Of a stretch of DNA of 12,521 nt, positions 1 to 7,000 are shown in pieces; within the stretch, counting starts at the first letter, position 1; every line of letters begins with the position of its first letter. Location of the stretch: positions 1 through 12,521 of the forward strand of contig JBDTKH010000008.1 of NCBI GenBank assembly GCA_039935415.1, in the 5' to 3' direction. This DNA is from Palsa-870 sp039935415. Its GTDB lineage: Bacteria; Chloroflexota; Dormibacteria; Dormibacterales; Dormibacteraceae. The notes under the pieces were generated by a model. It was not told the DNA's origin, did not search any database, and was given only the letters and a program-made list of their open reading frames with translations. Position numbers and translations under genes: made by a program.

Positions 1-763
1 AGAAGAGCGTCGGGAAGGCGGCCTGCACCGCGTCGAGGGTGACGCCCTTCGCCGAAGCCACACCTGGACACTTCGGGTCCTTCGTCTGACTGCCGGGCGC
101 GAGATAGTCCTGGTAGGACTCGAGCGCATATTTCAGAGACGCGTAGGTCAAGAACCAGGTGATGAACTCGGCCTGGCATTCAGTCACCACGACCGTGAGG
201 CTGGTCGAGCTGGGAGCAGTTGTGCCACTCGTGGTGGCCTGTGTGCCGATCCGGATCACGTGCAGGTTGGTGAAGACAGTCATGCTCGCCACCTTTCCCT
301 TGTTTGCAACGGTCGCGATCACCGATATGTAGTCATCGGGCTGGATGAAGTTCGCGACTCCCTGCTCCTCGCTGGTCGGGATGGTGAGAGCGACGTAGCC
401 GGACGGGATCGGCAGGTACTCCGACTGCGCTCCGAGGGCCTGGCTGGGCTTGGCGATGTCGCTGGCGGTGATCGCCTGTCCAGTCGCGATCGTGACCAGG
501 GGCACCATGCCCTGCACCTGGCTGAGCTTCGAGAAGTAGAGCTTTGGATAGTCGTTGGGGACTGGGATCGTCCTCATCGTGAGCGCAGATGCGTCGATGG
601 GCAGCCTGGGTTGTAGGTCCCTGGTGGCGACCACGACGTTCAGCTGGGGACTGCTGGATGCCGCCCCGGCGTTGAGAGCTACGAGGACAAAGGCCGCGAT
701 AACGACCAGAGCGAGCACGATGCCGAGAAGGGTGAACGGCCCCCGTCGCGTAAAACCGGACAC
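1..763 (-). CDS. cpaB: CpaB/RcpC-type Flp pilus assembly protein (3' end outside window)
   Basis: Partial gene running off the left edge; 254 codons are visible. Translation shows a short basic N-terminus, one hydrophobic membrane segment at about residues 10-31 (TLLGIVLALVVIAAFVLVAL), then a SAF-type domain at about 43-107 (NVVVATRDLQPRLPIDASAL, later TGQAITASDI), and an RcpC-like region at about 117-215 with VALTIPTSEEQGVANFIQPD and a QPDDYISVIAT strand. This order is that of CpaB/RcpC, a periplasmic or exoplasmic protein of the Tad secretion channel. No in-frame ATG exists: an in-frame stop lies at 820-818, leaving TTG at 775 or GTG at 763. GTG is preferred because it puts only about nine residues before the membrane helix; neither has a good Shine-Dalgarno. 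It is divergent from the tadE operon, so the pilus genes are split across both strands. The family call is firm, the start is not. Confidence 0.88.
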   Translation of the reverse strand, partial: MSGFTRRGPFTLLGIVLALVVIAAFVLVALNAGAASSSPQLNVVVATRDLQPRLPIDASALTMRTIPVPNDYPKLYFSKLSQVQGMVPLVTIATGQAITASDIAKPSQALGAQSEYLPIPSGYVALTIPTSEEQGVANFIQPDDYISVIATVANKGKVASMTVFTNLHVIRIGTQATTSGTTAPSSTSLTVVVTECQAEFITWFLTYASLKYALESYQDYLAPGSQTKDPKCPGVASAKGVTLDAVQAAFPTLF

Positions 764-843
764 AGAAGCGCGCAAATCCGACCCATCATAGGCAAGATAT
801 TGCGGTGCTGCGCCCCCTTAACGTGACTGTGCAATCAGGCACA
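764..843. promoter_or_regulatory. Divergent promoter region between cpaB and tadE 1
   Basis: This 80 bp spacer must hold the promoters of both pilus transcription units. On the minus strand TATGAT (790-785) matches the -10 consensus at five of six bases and predicts a transcript start near 778, just before the TTG (775) and GTG (763) candidate starts, which would give a very short leader. No convincing -35 is seen. On the plus strand only a weak GATATT (796-801) stands out. Assignment is by eye. Confidence 0.3.
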
Positions 844-1383
844 ATGCGACAGCGCGGCCAATCGATGGTGGAGTTTGCGCTCTCTTCGGTCGTGCTGCTT
901 CTGCTGGTGGGCGGGGTCGTCGACATCGGCCGCGCGATGTACATCACAGAGGCCCTTTCCAACGCCGCCCGCGAAGGCGCCCGCCACGGCGTGTGGTTCG
1001 ACGCCCCCAGGCTCTCACATCCATACCTTGACGACAACGAGATCAAAACGGCTGTCGACTCCGAGCTTGCCACCATCTCGTTACCCGCATCTGTCCTGAA
1101 GAATCCAGGCACGACGTGCCCGGCTCCTACGGACGGCAACTCGTTCCACAACCCGCCGTACGCGAGCTCCGCCTACCCCACGACCGCGGATCAGTCCTGG
1201 CTCTACATCTGTTACAACAACACGCCCGGCCTCGATTTCTCTTCGCCGGCGACGAACCAGAGCCAGAAGGACCTCAACGTGATCCTGCTTTATTCGTACT
1301 CGGCTCTGACACCGGTGGTGAGCGCCCAATTCGGGAACTTCCACATCGCCTCCAACGTGCACATGACGGTGCAGGGCTCTTGA
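844..1383 (+). CDS. tadE: TadE-like pseudopilin 1
   Basis: A 179-residue TadE-family minor pseudopilin of the Tad/Flp pilus. The N-terminus reads RQRGQSMVEFAL: a Gly5/Gln6 prepilin-peptidase-type site with the hallmark Glu at +5 (Glu10), followed by a hydrophobic helix (about 11-32) and the conserved DIGRA...AAREGAR block (27-47). The exported part has two Cys (92, 123), possibly a disulfide. ATG 844 was chosen over GTG 805/823/829 because it gives the short basic leader normal for this family; the Shine-Dalgarno (CAGG at 836-839) is weak. It is the first gene of the pilus operon tadE1-tadE2-tadG-like. Its 3' end (from 1359) is nearly identical to the sequence just before the next gene (1523-1549), the mark of an insertion. 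TadE2 is a tandem paralogue sharing the N-terminal block and the spacing of a WLY motif. Confidence 0.9.
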   Translation: MRQRGQSMVEFALSSVVLLLLVGGVVDIGRAMYITEALSNAAREGARHGVWFDAPRLSHPYLDDNEIKTAVDSELATISLPASVLKNPGTTCPAPTDGNSFHNPPYASSAYPTTADQSWLYICYNNTPGLDFSSPATNQSQKDLNVILLYSYSALTPVVSAQFGNFHIASNVHMTVQGS

Positions 1384-1385
1384 AG
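1359..1385 (+). repeat. Left direct repeat flanking structured repeat copy A
   Basis: This 27 bp stretch covers the last codons and stop of tadE 1 and two bases beyond. It matches 1523-1549 at 24 of 27 positions without gaps (starting GCACATGACGGTGC, ending TGAAG). The two copies lie 164 bp apart and bracket the two-hairpin element, like a long target-site duplication. Confidence 0.75.
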
Positions 1386-1522
1386 AAGGATCCGCAATGT
1401 GTCCAGGCCGGGTTGACCCCGGCCGTCACCCAGCCTTCCATTACCAAACACCTGCAGGCGTGGTGGCTAACGGGAGGGGGTCCCGCGGGGGAGGACTTAG
1501 GTCCTCACCCGCGCCTCAATGC
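1386..1522 (-). repeat. Two-hairpin structured repeat, copy A (inverted), inserted between tadE genes
   Basis: A 137 bp non-coding segment with the same architecture as the repeat copies at 12284-12521, in the opposite orientation. Read on the minus strand it starts with AGGCGC, then hairpin 1 (1512-1485: arms GCGGGTGAGGAC and GTCCTCCCCCGC, 11 of 12 paired, 4-nt loop). Exactly 60 nt follow, then hairpin 2 (1424-1406: arms GGCCGGG and CCCGGCC, 7 of 7 paired, loop GTCAA), and then CACATTGC. The first 24 nt starting at the right arm of hairpin 1 match copy B at 21 positions, and the central part is diverged. A 27 bp near-perfect direct repeat flanks it (1359-1385 and 1523-1549). No coding potential is seen. 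Confidence 0.8.
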
Positions 1523-1549
1523 GCACATGACGGTGCCAGGCTCATGAAG
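1523..1549 (+). repeat. Right direct repeat flanking structured repeat copy A
   Basis: Partner of the repeat at 1359-1385. In one frame it still spells the C-terminus of TadE 1 (HMTVPGS then TGA), and that TGA overlaps the ATG of tadE 2 as ATGA (1544-1547). This suggests the ancestral operon had tadE 1 and tadE 2 overlapping by four bases before the element entered. Confidence 0.7.
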
Positions 1550-2092
1550 CATTCGACCTCGCCCAGATCGCAGAAGTCTCAGGCGCTCATCGAGTTCGCC
1601 CTCATCTCGCCGGTTCTGCTGCTGCTTCTCTTTGGCATCGTCGACATCGGTCGCGCCGTCTTCTACTACGACACGCTCAACCACGCTGCGCGTGAGGGCG
1701 CCCGCACAGCAGTGCGAGCTTCGAATCCGTTGCCCACCAACGCAGACGTTCTGAGCACAGTCACGACCCAGCTCATAGGGACCCCGGTGACGGAACCCTG
1801 TCCTCAAGGCCCGATTACCTCCGCTACGCCTCCGCCCAATGCCGCCTGGCTCTATGTGACCGAACCAACCCCTCCGTCGACGGTAGAGACGACGCCGGCG
1901 CGCAACGCACCAGGTGGGGAATACGCGGCTCTTGCTCAAGGGTCGTGCAGCGCGGTCAACCCGGCCGCAGGCAACGCCCAGCTGCAGGTCACGCTTCGCA
2001 TGAACTTGATCCTGATCACGCCCGTGATCGCACAGGCGACTGCGAATCACATAATCATCACTGCAGCGGCCGTCTTCAGGACAGAGTACTGA
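1544..2092 (+). CDS. tadE: TadE-like pseudopilin 2
   Basis: A 182-residue second TadE-family pseudopilin. The N-terminus has SQALIEFALISPVLLLLLFG: a Ser12/Gln13 processing-type site with Glu17 at +5, then a membrane helix (about 18-38) and DIGRA...AAREGAR. Ser rather than Gly at -1 is less usual. Two Cys (86, 135) lie in the exported part. A longer frame opens at GTG 1397, but its first 49 codons run through the structured repeat and do not look like protein. ATG 1544 gives the family-typical basic leader; the upstream AGG is only 3 nt away, so translation may be coupled or weak. It stops one base before the TadG-like start (TGA directly followed by ATG), so the two are surely co-transcribed. 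It is a tandem paralogue of the gene at 844-1383 and could form a mixed minor-pilin complex with it. Confidence 0.88.
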   Translation: MKHSTSPRSQKSQALIEFALISPVLLLLLFGIVDIGRAVFYYDTLNHAAREGARTAVRASNPLPTNADVLSTVTTQLIGTPVTEPCPQGPITSATPPPNAAWLYVTEPTPPSTVETTPARNAPGGEYAALAQGSCSAVNPAAGNAQLQVTLRMNLILITPVIAQATANHIIITAAAVFRTEY

Positions 2093-4075
2093 ATGCGGGT
2101 GCCAGCACAGAGGGGTCAGGCGATCGTGCTCATCGCGATCATGCTCGCAGTCCTGATCGGTATGGCCGCCCTGGCCATCGACGGCGGCCGCGCCTATTCA
2201 GTGAGGCGCGACCTCCAGGCGGCCGTCGATGCCGGAGTTCTGGCGGCGGGCGACAAGCTCCAGCAAACCGGCAGCTACACCAGCGCCGAGCAGGCCGCTT
2301 CGACGATCTTCGGGACGAACATGCGGATCTACGCCGCGCCATCGTGCTCACCCGGCTTCAGCGCACCTGGAGCTGCCCCGCTGACTGTGACGTGCACCTA
2401 CTCGGATGGCACCGTCCTGACAGAGACGGTGTCGGCGCTTGGCCCGGCGGGCAGCCAGTTTGCGCTCGCCGCGAGGCGCAACCTGCAGCTTCAGTTCGCC
2501 CGCATCCTGACCAACGGCGCCGTCCCGAAGGTGGGAGCGGGCGCGACGGCAAACGTGAACAACCTTCTCTACGCGCCCACCGTGGCCGCTCTGAGCCAGG
2601 CCGGCTGCGGAGGAGTCCCCGGGAGCGCCATCTCGATCAACGGAGGGGGCACTCTGGGCGTGATCGGGGACCTCGTTTCGAATGGCACGATCTCGATCAG
2701 CGGCGGCGTCAACCTACAGGTCGGCGGCGACATCTTCGATCAGTGCCAGTCACCAGTTCCGGGGGCCGTGTCAAACACCTGCTACCCCAGCGGCGCGAAC
2801 CCGCCTTGCACGTTCCCGGACGTGGCCGGCACAACCTACTCAGGGCGCCCCGTCAGCGACCCGGCATATCCGCCGCCCGCCGTGGTGGGTCTCGGCCAGG
2901 GCACACCGGGCACCGAAGTGGTGCTGTCGCCGGGCACCTATGCCGCCGACCCCAACTTCAGCAGCAGCGTCTGTTACTTCTTGAGCGCCGGCGTGTACAA
3001 GTGGCAGAGCGGGTACACGAACTCCGGCGGGTTCGTCAGCAACGACCTCAAGCCGCCTGACGAGCCGTCGACGTCGAACAACCAGGTCCTCGCAAACCAG
3101 ATGTGGAACACCGGCGGCGTCAACTGCGCAGGCGCGTTCCAGGTCAGTACCCCTACCAGCACCAACGCTGTCAAGGCAGGCACGTGGGCGATCGAGGTGA
3201 CGTCGGCCCGGTCAGACACATACTCGGGCACCTCCTACAAACGCGAGAGCGCGCCGTCGATGTGCCGGACCGTGCAGGTCAACGGCGGCCAGGCGATCCA
3301 GGTGCAGATCAGCAACGTGCCTGGCGCAACGTCATACAACGTCTATTTCGAGCCGCCGCCGAACCCCGGGTGCGCCGGCCCGTTCGGCTACGGCGGGTCC
3401 ATATCGCTCGGTGCGACGAACGTGAAGAACGACAGCACCACCGCCTGTCCGGCGTTTTCCGGCAGCACCTGCAGCCTCGGAAACGAGACTGCGGTCTTCG
3501 ACTCGACGCTCCTGTCCGCGGTGTTCGCCCCCAATCCGTTCGTCTTGCTACCCGTGCTCGGCGCATACCCGCCCGCGAGCGAGACACCACCGCTGCGGAT
3601 CAACCTCCCGAACCAGAACCCGGATCGAGCCGCTCCGCCGGCGGGCGACCGCGCAAATGAGAACCAGTGCGACACCATCGTGGGCGCCGCGACCACTTGT
3701 CCCGGCGCCATCACGCCGGGAGCCGTCGAGTTCTTGATCCCCAACGGCGGTTGTCTGAACGCCACCACGTCGGCCGACAACTTTCTGTTCAGCGGCTATC
3801 AGTACAACTGGATCATGGTTTATGAGCCAGGCGCGTCATATCCACCGGCCAACGCGTGCATCAACAACGTGCTGGGCGCCGAGGTAGACTCGGCCTGGGT
3901 CGGGTTGATCTACATGCCTTCGGCCGGGCTCACCGTGAACAAGGCCGCCACGTTCAGGACCGAGGCGACGGGCGGGCTGATGGCGAAAACCATCACGTTC
4001 AGCGGCCAGATGCCGACGATCATCGGCAGTGCTGACTTCCAGCCGGCGCGGCCGGCGAGCAGGCTGACCTCCTAG
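2093..4075 (+). CDS. tadG: TadG-like Tad_N-domain surface protein, Cys-rich with Fn3-like segment
   Basis: A 660-residue protein that opens with a Putative-Flp-pilus-assembly (Tad_N, TadE/G-like) segment: RGQAIVLIAIMLAVLIGMAA, then AIDGGRAY and a VDAGVLAA helix. A prepilin-like Gly8/Gln9 site is present, but +5 is Leu instead of Glu, as is common for TadG-like proteins. The rest should be exported. Residues 178-214 hold two imperfect copies of an ISI(N/S)GG..L.V.GD motif, suggesting a short beta-helix or bactofilin-like stretch. About 360-440 resembles an Fn3-type fold (ISNVPGATSYNVYFEPP). The C-terminal part (about 540-645, FSGYQYNWIMVYEP, WVGLIYMPS) looks like the conserved tail of such proteins. 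There are 16 Cys, an even number. It is the last gene of the pilus operon and ends 7 bp from the convergent cpaF fusion. The tadG assignment is at family level; adhesin or pilus-anchoring roles are inference. Confidence 0.8.
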   Translation: MRVPAQRGQAIVLIAIMLAVLIGMAALAIDGGRAYSVRRDLQAAVDAGVLAAGDKLQQTGSYTSAEQAASTIFGTNMRIYAAPSCSPGFSAPGAAPLTVTCTYSDGTVLTETVSALGPAGSQFALAARRNLQLQFARILTNGAVPKVGAGATANVNNLLYAPTVAALSQAGCGGVPGSAISINGGGTLGVIGDLVSNGTISISGGVNLQVGGDIFDQCQSPVPGAVSNTCYPSGANPPCTFPDVAGTTYSGRPVSDPAYPPPAVVGLGQGTPGTEVVLSPGTYAADPNFSSSVCYFLSAGVYKWQSGYTNSGGFVSNDLKPPDEPSTSNNQVLANQMWNTGGVNCAGAFQVSTPTSTNAVKAGTWAIEVTSARSDTYSGTSYKRESAPSMCRTVQVNGGQAIQVQISNVPGATSYNVYFEPPPNPGCAGPFGYGGSISLGATNVKNDSTTACPAFSGSTCSLGNETAVFDSTLLSAVFAPNPFVLLPVLGAYPPASETPPLRINLPNQNPDRAAPPAGDRANENQCDTIVGAATTCPGAITPGAVEFLIPNGGCLNATTSADNFLFSGYQYNWIMVYEPGASYPPANACINNVLGAEVDSAWVGLIYMPSAGLTVNKAATFRTEATGGLMAKTITFSGQMPTIIGSADFQPARPASRLTS

Positions 4076-4082
4076 CGACGCG

Positions 4083-7000
4083 CTAGACTGGCTCCTCGGC
4101 TTCGACCGCCGGCTCAGGGACTGGTTCGGGCTCGTCCTCCCTCGCTTTCCGGTTATGCGACTCGAGGTGCCCGACCCTCGCGTGTATGGCTGCCGCCGCC
4201 TTCTCGTCTCCCAGCTCCTCGAATCGCTGGGCCGCGCCCTTCCAGGCCGCCTTCGTGTCGTCGATCCGTCCGAGACCCCACAGCGCCTCGCCGCGCATCG
4301 ACAGCGCTTCCGCGCGCTCGCGGATCTTGTCCCCGGGCAGCAGGAGCAGAGCGGTTTCGACCAGGCGGAGGACCTCCTCGAACGCGCCGACGTTGAGCGC
4401 GTTTCGGGCCGCGAGGGCCAGGAACGTTGAGGTGCGGACCGGGTCGGCCGCCGTCCCAGCCTGGTAGAGGTGATGGGCGATCTCGCCGGCCCGCTCGCCT
4501 GCGCTCCGGCCATAGACGCGCTCCAGCGTGTCCGCGACCGCAAGGTGGTACGCCTGCAGGCGCGGCAGAGGCAGCACCGCGAGCACCCGCTGGCGGACGA
4601 TGTCGTGCGCGAACCGGAACCTGTCCGCGCCCGCACTTGCCAGGAACTGCCCGCGGGTGCCTTCCTCGAGGGCTTCGCGCAGCTCGTGGCCCGACAGCTC
4701 GCCGAACGCCTCGAGCAGCGCGATGTCGAAATCGCGTCCGACCACGGCCGCCGCGACGAGCATCCGCTGGGCCGGCTCGCTCAGGCGCTCGAGCCTTCGG
4801 CCGATCAGGCCGCGCACACTCTGGGCGAGCTCGAGGTCCTCTTCCGTGTAGCTGGCCTGGACCCTGCCGGAGCCGCCGAGCATCGATTCCGATTCGGCCA
4901 TGTAGAGGAAGGAGTGCTCCACGAAGAGAGGGTTTCCTTCGGTCGCCGCCTGGATCCCGATGACCTGCACGGGCGAGAGGGGCACCTCGGACATCCCGGC
5001 CACCATCTTCTCGACCTCGCGGTCGGACAGGCGGCCTAGCGCGAAGCGCTGCGCCCGGCGTCGCCGCAGCAGGCGCGACAGCACGGTGCCGAACGGGCGG
5101 GCCGAGTCGAGCTCGCTGTCCCAGTAGGTCCCGAGCACGACGATGTGGCTGCCGCCCACACGCTCCGCGAGGTCGCGCAGTAAGAGGACCGTTGCCTCGT
5201 CTGCCCACTGCAGGTCGTCGAGCACGATGAGCAGGGGCTTGGCGCCTTGCACGCCGGTGAAGAAGTCGAAGACGGCATGGAAAAGCTGCTCGCGCAGCTT
5301 GTCGGCAGCGACGTCGCTGCGCGCGGCCATGCCCCTCACCTTCTGTCGCAGAGCTGGCGCCAGGTGCGACAGCAACGGACCGTTTTGCCCCGCGGCGTCC
5401 TGGAGGGTCTTGGAGGTCGAGCTTGAGACCGCCGCGGCGAGCACCTCGCGGAACGGGGCGTACGGCGCGCCGTCCTGCTCTCCACAGCGGCCGCTCAGCA
5501 CCATCCAGCCTTTGTTCGCGGCCTCGATCGCGACCTCGGAAGCGAGTCTCGAGGCTCCGATGCCCGGCGCGCCGGTGAGGAAGAGCATGCTGCCCGAGCC
5601 GGTCGCGGCGCGGTCGAGCACCATGCGGATGTCGAGGCGCTCCTGCTCTCGGTCGACGAACCCGTCACCGGTGGGCAGCACGCGATGAGCCTCTCTGACC
5701 TCGCCCGCCGTCACCTCGTGCAGCCGCCAGCGATCGGGGAACCCCTTGAGCTTGTAGCGCCCGCGAAATTTGAACTTCATCTCGGCCATCGGGCCGACGA
5801 GCTGGCGGACGACCTCCGAGACCAGGATCTCTCCGCCTTTCGCCTTGCCCGCGACGCGGGCCGCGACGTTGACGGCCGCGCCGAAGATGTCGCCCGCCTC
5901 CTCGACGACCTCGCCCGTGTTGAGCCCGATGCGGATCCGCACCTTCCGCTCCGGATTCTGCTTGCTGTACTCGGCGATCGCCTTCTGGATCTCGAGCGCG
6001 CACTCGACGCCGTGGCGGCCCGAGCCGAAGCTGATCATGAATCCGTCGCCGAGGCCCTTGATCCGCCGGCCGGCGTGCTCGGCGACCTTGTCCTCGATGA
6101 TGGTCTCGTACGCCTTCATGATCTCGTGCGACTCGGTGAAGCCCCGGGTCGAGAGCAGGCGCGTCGAGCCCTCGACGTCTGTGAACATGATCGTCACGGT
6201 GCCCTCGGTCTGGCCGACGGCAAGGCTCCCGATGATCGTCTCCGGGGTTAGCGGCGCCGATGCGTTGACCGGCTGGCCAAGGCCTTCCGCGACCGCCCGG
6301 AGCAGGTCCTGTGAGGCGCGGAACCCGGCCTCGCCCTGCGGGTAGCGGACGGTCTGCAGCAGTTTCGCCCCGACGGCCTGACGCAGCTCTCGCGCGGCCG
6401 ACTCTTTGCTGATCTTGGCCTCCGACGAGTAGTCGCTGGCTTTCAGCTCCGCTCCCTCGAAGGCCTGAGTGATCGCGGGGGCAAGTCGCAGGTTGAGGTT
6501 GCGGCGGGAGATCAGGCTCTCGATCACAGCCTGGATGCGTCGCGTTGCGCCGGCGGGTCCGACGCCTTCGCTGGTGCGAACCGTTGGCAGCATGCCGACG
6601 TAGCCGGTGTTCGCGGCGGCCAGGTTGCCGAGCGCCGTGGTGGCCCGGGCCATCGCCGTGGCGGCCTGCAGCGTCTGGTTGGCCTGGTACGAACCTGCGC
6701 CGGCTTCCTCGGGCCCCTCCGGGTAGTTCGACGGCGAAGCGAATCCCGGTTGGACGACCCGTGACGGCGCCGCGAACGATGGCGCCGGCGACTGTGAGGG
6801 TGCTGGGGACGGGGCAGAGGACGGGGCAGAGGACGGGGTCAGCGAGACCACCGGCGACCCTTCGGACGGCTTGGCCGACGCCGCGGGCGACGCTGCCTGG
6901 AGGTCGGCGACGGCCGAGCGCGCCGCGTCGATCAGCTTGCGCATCTCTTCCTGCATCTCGGGTGTAGAGGCCATCGTCTGGCTCGGACCCGATCCGGTCG

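Noticed and set aside
1386..1522. Copy A as an integron attC site
   Set aside because: No paired GTTRRRY/RYYYAAC core sites, and the element has two separate hairpins instead of one long imperfect palindrome.
1945..3060. 371-codon plus-strand frame overlapping tadE 2 and the TadG-like gene
   Set aside because: Arg/Gly-rich translation without any motif, in a different frame from the well-supported TadG-like protein; typical of an alternative frame in GC-rich DNA.
3836..4636. 266-codon minus-strand frame across the convergent gene ends
   Set aside because: Spans the stops of two recognised genes and gives a Ser/Arg-rich sequence with no domain.
4153..5208. 351-codon minus-strand frame inside the cpaF fusion
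   Set aside because: Arg/Pro/Gly-rich product in another frame of the same strand, while the main frame there shows clear ATPase and TPR-like motifs.
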